Shown: positions 14,201-25,865, numbered from the stretch's first letter. The stretch: 64,000 nucleotides of DNA from Pseudopithomyces maydicus (GCA_026873275.1 JANTUC010000018.1:764001-828000), one strand, 5' to 3'. Notes: generated by a model not told the origin, from the letters alone. Numbers and translations are program-made.

Positions 14201-14416
14201 GCTGTAGATCGTCTGCAAGCAAACGATCCCGCTATCATCCGATACTTGACACGGCGGGAAGGTATTCCTAATTTGACGAAGCGCGACGGCACCCCAATGG
14301 GTATCGATAATGGCTTCAAAGTTCTTTCACACTGCGTAGATGTCATTGATGAAGGCATCTCTACTAGATTCTCAGACGGGATCCGTGGAAAACTTGAAAA
14401 GTTGGCCAGGGGCTAG
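11207..14416 (+). CDS. CMR1: Cmr1/Pig1-type melanin transcription factor (frame broken once)
   Basis: Nuclear regulator with two C2H2 zinc fingers followed by a Zn2Cys6 cluster, the unusual double DNA-binding layout of Cmr1/Pig1 proteins that activate DHN-melanin genes. Exons: 11207-11276, 11334-11388, 11443-12280, 12328-13280, 13370-14416. Finger 1 uses C4, C7, H20, H24; finger 2 uses C32, C35, H48, H52; the binuclear cluster uses C80, C83, C90, C96, C99, C106. A Ser/Gln/Pro-rich linker and a fungal-specific regulatory (middle homology) region follow. Introns 1 and 2 interrupt the fingers and rejoin them exactly. Within the C5 run at 14079-14083 the frame shifts: adding one C restores Arg-Pro-Pro-Trp-Trp and an open frame to the stop, giving about 987 residues. 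Intron 3 (12281-12327) is only 47 nt but keeps phase. The THN reductase downstream supports a melanin role. Family confidence is high; the gene name is by architecture and context. Confidence 0.9.
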
Positions 14417-17400
14417 GTTGTTCATGCGCGCCCCTTTAATAGATAGATTTTCCCTTCACACACTCGATCCGGAAGTGCTCTAGGATCTTTCGTTTGGGCG
14501 GTACTCAGCATCGGGTCGGACGGTGTTTGATAGGCGTTTAGCGAGCGGGTCTACACGGCGTTCGGTTGATGTCATCGCTTCTGGATCCTATGCTGTCGAA
14601 AAATGCCCTGATAATGTATAGTACACTCACGTTAATAACACCGACGTTTTCTTGCACCATCCTGAGTCTTCAACCTTCGTATTTGTCCCACCGGCAACCC
14701 TCTTTTCCAACACAAGTCGAGGCTCTTAGCAGCCATCCGCTGCCATCATCACGCAGGTGATACCGCGTCTCCCTATCCATCTTACTCTGCAGTACTTGTT
14801 TCTCCCAACGCGCTGTTTGCGAAAGGCCACCACCTGTCCTCATTGCTAACGGATGGCATTCCTTCTCCTTTTGTATGGGAACAGGGCCTTTATGTTATCG
14901 TGCTTCGGTAATTGGCATCGGATAGTGTGCCTGCGTTTCAGATGGGGTAGCGTGCGTGTTCGATGGCAGATGATTGGTTTCTAGGCAGTCTAGGATCGAA
15001 GGAGGGGTCGAGTGCTCTATTGCAGTACAGATAGGCGGTGAGCAATCCTATCGAGGATCTTCGATGGGCTGCCTGCGGGACGTGTAGTCCTTCAAAGGTC
15101 GTGGGGGAACTGTTGATGGGTAGGTATACGACGATGCGGGAGTCTAGTGGCTTTGTGGTGACGAATATGACGGACAATCAGATCCTTCCGAGTAAACACT
15201 TCCACCAACTTCGTATTTAAAGATAGGTACAAGAGCGGAAACGATCGGCTCATGGATGTAGGCGAGGGGTAACGGCTTATACCCCCTTAGCATCGGAAAT
15301 TGTCAGGAATGTCCGATGGTGTAATAGCAAATGTTTGGTAACAGTGATAATCTAGGCAGGTTACCCGATTTTTCTGCCCCCAGCCTAGGCTAAGGGTAGG
15401 GATATATTTTATGTACCCGGGAAAGCATAGCCTACTTTGTAGGAGGGTCCGTCTAGAACCTCACGTTGCTCGTATGCAAGCCAATGTGGCTCAAGCAATT
15501 GTCCGTCCCGGCACTTGATTAGCACGGAGCAAACACATGCTTTCTAAATTTACATGGAAAATTGAGGTACATATACATCCAGGGTATTAAAGATACATCC
15601 GGTTTATCAAAGACGCTATAGCGCCCCTTTTTACATGAGACCCAAACAGAGCAACCCCTTCATTGTGTGAAGGTATCTCTGTTGATAGAAGTCGATCCCA
15701 GCCTCATACATAGTAATTGTGACGTTTTTTTTCGCACCACGATACTGCACAACCACGTTTCATCCGTAATATGTGCTTCCAGCATGCAGCTATTACCCGC
15801 ACGACGACATCACTCCCCATTACGAAGTGATTGCCTGCAGGATGAGTAGACTCAAATCAGCTTACCCATACATTTTTGTGCATGGCATCCGGTGTATCGG
15901 TACACGGAGGGTAGGAGATCGACGTAACAGTGCGTTGGTGCAGATCCATAAGCTCGCTTCATCTATCGCTACGGCAATTTTCGCCGTCGCAGTCTCGGTG
16001 TCCGTCTTCCATTTTCAAGTTTTTATCAAAAAGATTCATGATATCGAGAGACTGTTATTGCATACGGATGCAATTCTACTCTCTGTCGCATTGTCCACGC
16101 TGCGACTCAATCTCTTGATAGGCACGGTCTTCCGGGCACACACGGCTGCCCGCACTACAACCAGTCCATAAATTAGGGCGTATCCCCGGTCGGAATTCTT
16201 GAACATGGCCTCGAATTGCACATCAGCTTTGGGGTAGGCTAGTCCGCTTATCCTGGCAGTAGGACGGTATGTCGGCGATCGCTCTTGCCGGTGGCGCATA
16301 TGATCATGTCGGAATCAGCACTGTCACGAGAGTACTAAGTATGAAGAAATGAAGGGAAATATTGAAACTAGGCCAGACCTATGGTTTTTAGGGCGGACTG
16401 TTGCATTTTTTGGCAACTTGGAGGGCGAGAATCAACTCCAATTCATTGATGGTCAGGCTGCATCTTCTTCAAAAGTAATTAATATCGCTGTACTACGCCG
16501 AGGAGACAAACCCCCGTAAAATCGGCTCCCCAATGGACTGCAATCATATCCAGAAGCAGCTGAGATTCGTATTTTGGCTGAAGTGTGAATGCACGTCAGC
16601 TTCCGGACCCAGGTATCTCTCTATCTCTCGAGACGCTTTTTCTTGGTCTCTCTCCAAAACCTTCTGTACTGTTTGTATAATGAGGTAAACATCTTTCTAC
16701 TTCTGTAACTTCTGATCGATGATAATGACCTATTGAAAGTGTTCGACTTGCAGCTACTGATAAGGAGGGGAAGAGCGATGTCGAAAACCTGAAAAGTGCA
16801 AGTGATGCATGACTGCCTCGTATTCTCTAATCAGATAACCAATGAGTTTGGATGAGCCATTTTTTGGCGCGGATTCTCATGTAGACGGATAGAGTCGTGA
16901 TGCAGAAAGGGTCCAGACATAGGTCACTGTTTCTTCGTTGCGCCTTGGCAACCCTTGCTGCGGTATCAGACAGCGTCAGACTCCGTAAGCCCTCGAGCAA
17001 CACTCTCCTCATAAAAGTGCGGGGGAACTGTTGATATCATTCTCATTCTGGCTATCGAAATCTAATGTTGTTAAAGTCCCAGCAAACAACCGTTCTCCTA
17101 TCGAAATGCAATCATCTACTCTGGAGAACAGTTAGGGTAAGTCACATAGTGCCTCACTCCAAAGCTTCCCGACCCAAATCAATATAGAGACCTACTCGAA
17201 AAGGAGTAGCTCAAAGCTTGATCTGGATCTGATGGCTTCTAGCGATCCGCGCAAGGATTCGTATTACCCATACAGGAACGAGTTAGACTGCCCCAATCGA
17301 GAATGAGAAAGGAAGGAGAGGTATATATCAAGATAAGGTCAGCTCTGATTGTACAACTCGTTACTACAAGTTATATACTGCGAGGCCAAATTTTTTTTTG

Positions 17401-18718
17401 TTTTGGGTGTGACACCTGAGGCTCTTCCAGTATCCTCTGCTCTCCCACTAAGGCACCATAAGTCATAGGTCAACTCCTACTAAAAGCCATTAGGTAAGTA
17501 AACGATATCCCCCAGTTCTTTCAATATGCTCACATTTGTCAAAATCACAGTTCGGTTTCGTACAGCACTTTCGCTGGCTTGACCACGATGTTCAAGTGAA
17601 GTTGAGTCCGATGCGCACGTGCCATCTCCGAGTCCACTGCAGGTGGAAGTGCGGAGCCGAAGGTACGAGCGTTCGGAATCGCCACAACACCCCCTTTAGC
17701 CGGTCCTTCAGACAGCCGGCTTCTCAGATTATTCGGAATCGCAAAAGCTGATTATCGATATTGGAGAAGAGTATGGGGAGCCAGCAAATGTTGAGATAGG
17801 CGAACGGGTAGAGGTGCAAAAACCCGAGCATGGAAAACAACACGTGATGAAGACCCGGACCCTGTAGCTCTGGAGTCCCGAAGCCCTGGAGCCCTGAAGC
17901 AAAGCACTCTTGTGCAAGTAACCATATTATGTGGTCTCTTTTATGAGTCGCACGATTCTACTGAAGATGCGACAGTATTCTATGGTGACTGCAGTTCATA
18001 GGGCAGCGCACTGTCACTACGTACATGCACCAGTAGTCCACAAAGGGCTAGCTCGACCCTGTCTTCAGATATCGTCCACACGACAACCCCGCCCCCCTCT
18101 CTATATCGTTACTCAATCTGCCTGAACACTACCATTGAAGCAGTAATGTGATGTGTATCTATCTAAAGAACAATCTGCTACTATTTTTCCTCATTGTTTT
18201 CTGAGGTGGCTGGACATTTTTGCGAGAATTCAATGTTGATGTTCGTTGATCACAGACCTCCAAGCCGCGTAGCCCTTCGGCCCCGCATGTCCGAAAATAT
18301 TCTACACTGCCTCGCTCGGCTCATTACCTGATACAAGAGGCTCTGGCTCTCCTACGGAAGCTAGCCACTCCAGATTGGGAGTGCACAGAACGATGCTCGT
18401 TCGAGGTCTAGCCTGTTCGGAAGCCCAGCTGGTCCCGACCAGTTGCCGTCCCGGAGGAGGTCAATGGGCGTTTGAGAAGACGACCGTATGGCCGAAGGGT
18501 ACGAGTGCAGGAGAATACTCTCGGACGGGCTATTGAATGACTCCAGTTCTCCGCCATAATACCGAACATGCGAAGACTATTTATCTGAACTTTTCAGCAT
18601 CAATTCCATTTATCACCCCATCTACTACCACATCATCACCTTCCAACAGTTATCCCTTCGGCAAACGCCCTCCCTCAACTACCAACCTTCAAAACCTTCA
18701 GAAGCACATCAAATTACA
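14417..18718. other. Intergenic, no gene recognised
   Basis: A 4.3-kb gap between the regulator and the THN reductase. Open frames are short and show no family signature; the longest (15773-16171 plus) has a hydrophobic middle but no homology I recognise and no sensible exon partners. A T-rich run lies near 17391. The last 150 bp before 18719 are CT/CA-rich, as expected for the reductase leader. Confidence 0.5.
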
Positions 18719-19637
18719 ATGTCTACCACTCAGATTCCCAGCTGGAGCCTCCAGGGCAAGGTCGCCGTCGTCACTGGCTCTGGTAAGCATCCTCAATTTC
18801 GTAGATGTTGCATAAGAATTTGGTACACTAACATCACATAGGCCGCGGTATCGGCAAGGAGATGGCTCTTGAGCTCGCTCGCCGTGGCGCAAACGTCGTT
18901 GTCAACTACGCAAATGCTAAGGATGCCGCCGAGGATGTTGTTAAGCAGATCAAGGCACTGAAGACTGGCGCTGATGCCATTTCCGTCAAGGCCAACGTTG
19001 CCAACGTTAAGGAGACCCAGTACCTGATGGACCAAGTTATCGAGCACTTTGGCAAGCTTGATATCTGCTGCTCTAACTCTGGAGTCGTCTCATTCGGTCA
19101 TTTCAAGGACGTCGACGAGGCTGAGTACGATCGTGTTATGCAGATCAACACCCGAGGACAGTTCTTCGTCGCTAAGGAGGCCTACAAGAGGATGTCAGTC
19201 GGTGGCAGGATCATCCTCATGGGATCTATCACTGGACAGGCCAAGGGTGTGCCCAAGCACGCCGTCTACTCCGGCTCCAAGGGCGCCATTGAAACCTTCA
19301 CCAGGTGTATGGCTATTGGTATGTTGTCTTATTTTCGTGATTGATCAGAATGATGACTGACATCTGTATAGATGCTGGTGAGAAGAAAATCACCGTCAAC
19401 TGCGTTGCCCCTGGTGGCATCAAGACCGACATGTACCACGCTGTTTGCCGGGAGTACATCCCCGGAGGCGACCAGCTCAGCGATGACCAGGTTGACGAGT
19501 ACGCTGCTACCTGGTCACCGTGCGGCCGTGTTGGTCAGCCCCTCGACATTGCTCGCGTGGTCTGCTTCCTTGCATCTCAAGATGGCGACTGGGTAAACGG
19601 CAAGGTCATCGGTATCGACGGTGCAGCTTGCATGTAA
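18719..19637 (+). CDS. Trihydroxynaphthalene reductase (SDR), DHN-melanin pathway
   Basis: Classical short-chain dehydrogenase of the 1,3,8-/1,3,6,8-hydroxynaphthalene reductase group (Brn1/Thr1/Brm2), which reduces hydroxynaphthalenes to scytalone or vermelone with NADPH. Exons 18719-18782, 18842-19318, 19372-19637 give 268 residues, the usual size. The cofactor motif TGSGRGIG is at 19-26, the CSNSG turn near 98-102, and the catalytic triad is Ser150, Tyr164, Lys168 (YSGSK), with the same spacing as in the characterised Magnaporthe enzyme. The C-terminus GIDGAACM is typical of Brn1-like enzymes. Both introns are GT-AG (59 and 53 nt) and rejoin in phase. It lies downstream of the Cmr1-type regulator on the same strand, so regulation by it is likely. 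A versicolorin-type reductase is the alternative; the melanin context argues against it. Confidence 0.93.
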
Positions 19638-21261
19638 AAGCGAGTGCGAACTTGGTGTGAATTATATGATCCCCATTATTTATGCGATCTGGGCATGGCG
19701 TTTAACGAACCCGAAGAGACGAATCTAATTAAACTTATTCGATGATCCTATCTTGACTACGCATGGAAACCTGCCTAGTGATTCTGATTTCGTGCCTTTT
19801 AAGTCTTCTCATCGGTTACTGAGACTCATTCTATCGTTTCAATGCCTTGGAATAAGAAGGGATCGGGTGCAGTTCATGGGAGAAAGAAGATAGGTTCGTG
19901 TCTCCTACCCAGGTGTACCCAGGTACTGCGTTGCTCATTGAGTCTTTTCCGGCACATAGAGGTCAATGCACTTGATCAGGTGAATGAGAAAGAGTGTAAG
20001 GCATTAAAAACCCCGCGGACATTAACAACATGTCGCAAGGCTACCTAGATTTTTGAGTATTGGTTTTACTCGTGCAGTATATAGTCGGAAATCGAAAGGC
20101 AAACGTTTCATACACTCCGGTCAAGTTCAATTCGGCGTTCTATCGTTCGGAATCAAAACCCCGTGTGCACTCTTGAAAGACGGGGTTTGCTTCTGAGCCG
20201 TGAGGCAGCGGCACACCTGGGCGCCTGATCGGGCGTCCAGAAAACCACGTGATGCAGTATGACGCTAACCACCTTTAGCGTGGTGGGAAATGCACGGACA
20301 TATTAGCGCGTCGATCTTTCGAAACATTTCCCAGACGTTCGCGTTTTACCATGCAACAATCGATTCGGCGAAAAACTGAGAAAGAGTTTCCTCTCATACA
20401 TTTGGATAAAAATATCTTATAGCCGAATGCATATCTCTGGTATCGATGGTTGAAATTTGTGAGCAATGATCGGCTCCGACTATTGCATATGTACATTATG
20501 TACCATCTTCTGTTGCACAAGTTGGTCGTTATGGCATTAGACTAGGTAGGCACTAGCAGTGCATCTAGTGACATCTACTATGCACGGCAAAAACCAACCC
20601 GACAGTAAACCAGCAAGAATAATGGTCACTACTGGCCAATCTTAGAACATGTGTTTTACAATGCTGACTCGGTCTAAACCTTAGAAAGATCCAAACCATT
20701 GCTCCTTCACATGGGGAAGTCGACCACTCATAACGTGCGTGAAGAGTTTCACTAGCCACACGAACGTCTCGTGATTGAAGTCCGGCTAAGCTTTGCGACG
20801 CAGATGTGCTAAACCAAACGATTCACATTTGCATGAAACGGACACCATGCACATTGGATACCTTGCCAAGTCGGACTGGCTGTAGCCGAAGGAAATAATT
20901 CGTGATTGCAGCCTTGCATGCCTGTCTGCCATAGGAAGCTTCAGATGCTACTAGCCTTCTGACAGAATTTTCCAGGGGTTATGTTACCTAGAACTGTGGC
21001 TTGACCCAATCCAGGAGTTTACCTCCTCAGCATCTAACATGACATTGACTCTCCGGCTTCGGATCCGACTCACACCGGCAGACGTATATGCATCAGAGTC
21101 CCCTTATATTTGGCCCATCTGTATAGTATATTAGTGTCACTGCCCAGCGAGCCTGGTTAGCAGCTCACCTTCTTTCCTAATTCTCATAATTAGAACCTGA
21201 CCCTTCTTTTCTTGTATTAATTTTTTTTCTCGAGGACCCCGGTGGTCTCTGTTACTTCAAA
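19638..21261. other. Intergenic, promoter of the secreted repeat protein at its end
   Basis: No gene recognised in 1.6 kb. An AT-rich element (TATAGTATATTAG) lies about 140 bp before the next start codon, and a CT-rich leader runs up to 21261. Confidence 0.5.
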
Positions 21262-23062
21262 ATGACGTCTGGCACTGTCTCTTCTCTTTTCCTTCTCTTT
21301 CTCAGCTGCTCGCCAGCGCTGGCGCAGCAGCAAGCTCAGTTCAACCAAGTACTTAATATCAATGGCGATGTAAGCATTCATTGAAGCGCAGCTGTTCTAC
21401 TCCAGATCACTGATAACGTTAGATGCAAATCAATTCTTTCCAATTTCAAGATGGATCGAAAGTGGAGACATTTTCTCAAAAACAGCAACAGCTAATTGTT
21501 AATCAACAAACACCGTCTGTCTCTGCCAACCAGGTTACTGGATCAACCGGCAACCCCTTCATTGCACTCCAACAAACGTCCATGGTCATCAGCACCAATG
21601 GTGCCAAGGATCTTGTCGGAGGACAAATTGAAATGGCCATGTCTATGCAGACACTGCAGCAGGCACAGGTCCAACCCGACAACGCTTACGTTGCGATGCT
21701 TTCACCTGATAGGCAAACATGGATGATACAAGAATCGATCCGGAGCATCAACAACACCGACATGACTGTACGCATGGTCAAGCTACAAAACATTGACGGT
21801 GAATTTATGATGTTGGGACGTCAGACCACCGGCACAGAAACCCAGCTCACCACCTTCGGCAATGACCAATCATCTCAGGTCACCGTCACCGGTAGCGGGC
21901 TTCAGGAGAACGAGTTCACTGATGGCTTCCGTATGTCTATAAAGGCCACCCAGCCTATGACAATGAACGTCAACGTCAAGAAGGGTATCGACTCCAGCAT
22001 GGTGAGCGCTCTTCAGGGCCAGCAGTCTATCAGTAAGTAAGCCTTGATCATTGGTATGTGAATACGATGTTAACAATTTTAACAGATGATTACCGTTACT
22101 CCGTTACGACCAGCCTTGCTGGTGTTCAGCCTAACCTTAACCAGCAAGTCACCGTTATTCAGATGCCACGTAAGTAACTTTCCGTCTCAGTCAACCCCAC
22201 AAGTAAATGGAGACTAAATTCTGTACAGTCAATGCCCAACGCATCCAGTCTATGATGCAAGCTGCAGGCATCCAGCCTGGCGGCCAGGTCGCTCTCGGTA
22301 TTGCGCAGCGCAGTGTGCTTGGAAATCCTGGCGGTGCTACCGCCAACCAGGGGGCTCTTGGCGCTACACCCCAGAAACGCGGTCGCAATGCCTTTAGATC
22401 CGAAATCATGAGGCGCCAGATACAGCAGGGCCAGACTGGACAGACTGGACAGACCGGGCAAACTACGACTGACCCGACGCAACAAGGCCAGACTGGACAG
22501 ATACCTCAAGGCCAAACCGGTCAAACTACGACTGACCCGACACAGCAAGGCCAGACTGGCACCGGACAGCAAACTGGCACCGGACAGCAGACTGGCACTG
22601 GACAGCAGACTGGCACACAGCAAGGTACTCCGACTACCGGCAACAACCCCGTGGCCACCCAGCTTCTGCTCGCCCCGACTTTCACCCCTGTCCAGGCTAA
22701 CATCGTTCTTGACACTGTGAACATGCGTGTTGCCTTCCCAGTATCTCAAGTGGATGGAGAGTATATCCTTACTATGCAGACTACTGGTGGTTCTCAGGCT
22801 GCTGCCCCCGGCGGCGGCTCCCCAGGGCGCTGCCCCCGCCGAGCCTCCGAAGCCCGAAGCTGGCAACGGAACAGCACCTGCTGAACCCAAGATGAAGCGG
22901 GAGGATGCCAGCAAAGACAGCAGCCCCGCCAAGGGCCAGGTCTACATCACTATGCGCGAGGTCGACCGCATGGTGGAGATGCAGGCTTGGGGTATGCAAG
23001 CACCAATCAGCAAGATGATGACTGAGTATGTCAAGGCCAACACCGGTACCTCAGACAAATGA
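21262..23062 (+). CDS. Secreted Gln/Gly/Thr-repeat protein, function unknown
   Basis: Not a family I recognise. Exons 21262-21369, 21423-22032, 22086-22169, 22229-23062 join in phase with clear GT-AG introns. The N-terminus is a signal peptide (basic-poor start, hydrophobic core LFLLFLSC, likely cleavage after ALA near residue 21). A Gln/Thr/Met-rich domain follows, then a low-complexity segment with repeats such as GQTGQTTTDPTQQ and TGTGQQ, then an Ala/Pro/Glu-rich and charged tail ending TSDK. No GPI signal or transmembrane helix is visible at the C-terminus. The frame shifts once in a GGC-repeat stretch at about 22805-22820; removing one base joins the upstream frame to the tail. An 85-nt intron at 22741-22825 would also restore phase but removes plausible coding sequence. 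Likely secreted or cell-wall associated; it neighbours a secreted cysteine-rich protein. Confidence 0.72.
22423..22630 (+). repeat. Coding minisatellite in the secreted repeat protein
   Basis: Degenerate in-frame repeats: short Gly-Gln-Thr units, two copies of a longer block containing Thr-Thr-Thr-Asp-Pro-Thr-Gln-Gln, then several 15-bp units encoding Thr-Gly-Thr-Gly-Gln-Gln-like steps. Copy number is likely to vary between strains. Confidence 0.85.
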
Positions 23063-23797
23063 AAGATTATGTCCTAGTTGGTTTGACATGGGCACTAAGC
23101 CATATCGCATCTGTGGACCTGAACGATCCCCTTGGTTTGATATCAAGCAGGAGACGGGACGGGTGGATTCGATCCAGATGTGGGTTGATTACATAGGAAA
23201 AGGGGTAGGTGGTGCGTCCTTTACTGTGTCATCTTTACGTAGTGAATCAAGGGGCTCTCCAAGTAGGAAATTCGATTATGATATGACGGATCAGGACACA
23301 TGACTATGCGCTTTTCTCTTTTCTTGTGTGCTATGAATTGTGGGTTCAGATGATACGGAATTGTCAACTTTCATTTTTACATGTGTAGTATTTCTGTTTT
23401 CCCGCTTCTCTGTGCTAGGTACGTGGAAAATATAGTGTGGAGCAGATCGCATTAGAGTTACCTGACTATTGATTTGGGAAAATCTGCACATTGCGCTGTC
23501 AGTGATTACATGATGCCCTGGTGCAGCCTACCAACTACAAGTCAATCTTACGAAAAACAAAATAAGAAGATTTCAACGGCCTCGAACATACTAATTTATG
23601 TCTCTGAGGTTGAAAGTTACATTGCAGCCTAAAGGCGGTTGCTCTTACCCTGACTGCGTTTGCACCTTCCCTAAGTAAACCGGCCACTCTCTCTACAATG
23701 CCCACAAAAGCCCTTCTACGGTTGCGTCCTCGCACCCAAACAACCTACCCTGACATACCCATCGCCTACCCCCATTAAACCGAGCGCTATAGGCAGA
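23063..23797. other. Intergenic, no feature seen
   Basis: 735 bp between two secreted-protein genes. Nothing recognised apart from a C/A-rich leader just before 23798. Confidence 0.5.
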
Positions 23798-24562
23798 ATG
23801 AAACTCATCGCAGTCATTCTCGCTTGTGTGATGCTGATCTCAGCCACTCCTCAGGGCCGCATCGAGCGTTCCCCTAGCACCTCCTCCGCCGAGGATGTCT
23901 GCAACTGGAAATGCTTCGCCAGCTTCACCAAGTGTAGAATGAACGATACGGCCTGCATCAAGAAAATCTGCCACGGACAACAAGAGCTTTGCGGATCCTG
24001 TTCATTCTGCTCAGCCTGGGGCCTACCAGCTGTTGCTACCGAAGAGACGACTCCAATTGCGCCTGACTGCGAGACAACGACCGAAGGACTCAAGTGCAAC
24101 GGGCACTTGAAGCCTCCCCAAGCTGCAATCAACGCTATGGATACCCATGATGACAAGTCAGATGGGGCAGAAGCTACAACTGGTGGAGACGAGCCAAGCG
24201 CAGACAATAGCTGGTGTCCTAAGCGTTGCACAGACGCTTTCGATCAGTGCCACACCACCTTCGAAGGAATCTGCACCAAGCTGGTGTGTACTGATTTCAA
24301 ATTATCTTGCCAGAGTTGCCCAATTTGCAAGACGTCCAGCCCGAACCCATCGTCGTCAATTGAAGCGCGCACGAGCACAGGGCGTGATACCTTGGTTCAT
24401 CGGTGTCACCCTGGCTGTATTGATAGCCAGAATCGCCACATCCGTTGCAAGCTATTGGAGGTAAGTCTTCAGTATCTACATTTGTGCCCTCGAAGCTAAG
24501 TATACTTTGTACAGTGCGCCGACTGCTCCTTCTGCAACGACAACCAGAACATCCCACTCTAG
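23798..24562 (+). CDS. Secreted cysteine-rich protein with three repeated Cys modules
   Basis: No named family recognised. Exons 23798-24460 and 24515-24562 (GTAAGT donor, 54-nt intron) give 236 residues. A signal peptide of about 17 residues opens the protein. Two modules share the pattern C-x3-C-x6-C-x6/7-C-x4-C-x6-C-x2-C-x2-C (starting CNWKC and CPKRC, ending CGSCSFC and CQSCPIC). A third, shortened module keeps six cysteines (C-x3-C-x9-C-x4-C-x2-C-x2-C, starting CHPGC, ending CADCSFC) and is cut by the intron. Acidic, Thr-rich linkers join modules 1 and 2. Small size, secretion and paired cysteines make it effector-like or a small apoplastic protein; that role is inference. Confidence 0.82.
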
Positions 24563-24856
24563 GGCAGGTTCTGTTATGGGAGGTAGCCATGGTTTTGCAT
24601 CAGGATGTTTAGATGGCGGGGAAGTGATCCGGCGTCACTGGTACTATGTCGTCCCAGGCGGAACAGGGGTGCAGATGTAGTAGAAATCGACCCATAGGGT
24701 AACGTATGGAAATGATAAAGATGTGCAAAAATCCTACTATAACGTTCACGCGTACCCCGGTATATACCATCCGTTATCACGGCTCGAAACGGGTTGCTCT
24801 CACTAACATAACTCTTACATATGATACATGTGTACAGTTCGCTTCGCTTCGTAATT

Positions 24857-25578
24857 TTACATGCCTCTGGCTCTCAAAAAGTCGGTGACCTGTGGTACGT
24901 GATGGCCCTGTGCATGGGTTAGCATGCAGGCTGGAGCGCTGCAGAGTGGTCCTACCTTGACAATAACGTGCTGGGTCAGGCTGTTGATCTTGACTTCCTC
25001 GTCCTTCTTGCCCAGGAACACCCTCAGCTCGTCTCTCAAAGCAGACAAGTCCCCGGTGATCTTTCTTATCGTGGTCAGATGCAAGTTGCCCCCCGCTTGT
25101 AGTCGGAGTATATGGGCAGGTTCTTGGTCGAGGTGCGTGCGACGTGGTACTTTGGCGGAGGAAGTTCGAGGGTGACTGCCGGGGGTGCGCTCGGCTTGAC
25201 GTGTTTCAGCTTGGTGGCTGATTTGGATGTGGATGTGGAAGACGGCCGGACGTCGTCGGCAATGTTGGTGTGGGACCGCTTGGACGGGAGCGTGGGCTTC
25301 GGGGCGGGTGCATTTGGGTTGTCGGCGTCGAGTGCAGCCTCGGCAGCAGCCAGGTCAGCGGCGCGGGAGGCTTCTTGGGGGGCATTTGTGGGCGCTTTCG
25401 GGGGGCTTTGGGCAGAGGAAGGTGCTGCAGAAGGGCATCAGCGCTGGTCAGAATCCGAGAGGGTGCAGCATCCAGACGTACGCTGCACGCGCAGTCTCGC
25501 TGCGGTCGAGAAGCGGCAGAGCGGGCGGGGCGCGGCCAGCGGCCTCAGCAGCGACAGGAGGGACTGTGTCGGCGGCAT
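24857..25578 (-). CDS. IMG2: Mitochondrial ribosomal protein mL49 (Img2 family), frame broken once
   Basis: Subunit of the mitochondrial large ribosomal subunit. Exons on the minus strand: 25578-25482, 25424-24956, 24907-24857. The start gives a classic presequence (MPPTQSLLSLLRPLAAPRPL, Arg-rich, no acids). The body shows the family signature: an LPIYSDYKRG-type strand, HLTTIRKITGD, an ALRDEL helix, and a C-terminal HHVPQVTDFL helix. The run at 25089-25094 has six C (six G in the message), while the family sequence Tyr-Lys-Arg-Gly-Gly-Asn needs seven; with one more base the frame is open for 205 residues. The second intron (48 nt) is a multiple of three and open, so its retention would insert 16 residues. 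It is divergent from eIF3e. Confidence 0.9.
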
Positions 25579-25865
25579 TGCAGGGCTGGGCTCGGGGTAT
25601 ACGGCACAGTGCGAGAGACAGCGGCCCAGGAGAGGAGTGGGAAGAAGCGCAATGATGCAAGCTCTGATGCATCCCGACGCGGCGCGTTGCAGGGGTGCTC
25701 GCTACGCACAGTCGTTTTTCCGAATTCCAGCAGACACTGGAGTTCGACCCCACCACCACGTCGAATTTCTGCCCGCAACCACCAGCCCTCTCGGACCCCC
25801 CAGATACGCGCGCCTCTTCGCACCGCGACCCCCGCGACCCCCTCCCCCGCGAAGAACAGCCCAGC
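25579..25865. promoter_or_regulatory. Divergent promoter of mL49 and eIF3e
   Basis: The 287 bp between two start codons facing away from each other must hold both promoters and leaders. It is GC-rich, with a C-rich leader on the eIF3e side. No TATA box is evident. Confidence 0.7.

Noticed and set aside
15773..16171. Possible small membrane protein
   Set aside because: It has one hydrophobic stretch but no signal, no conserved motif and no promoter-like context that I can support.
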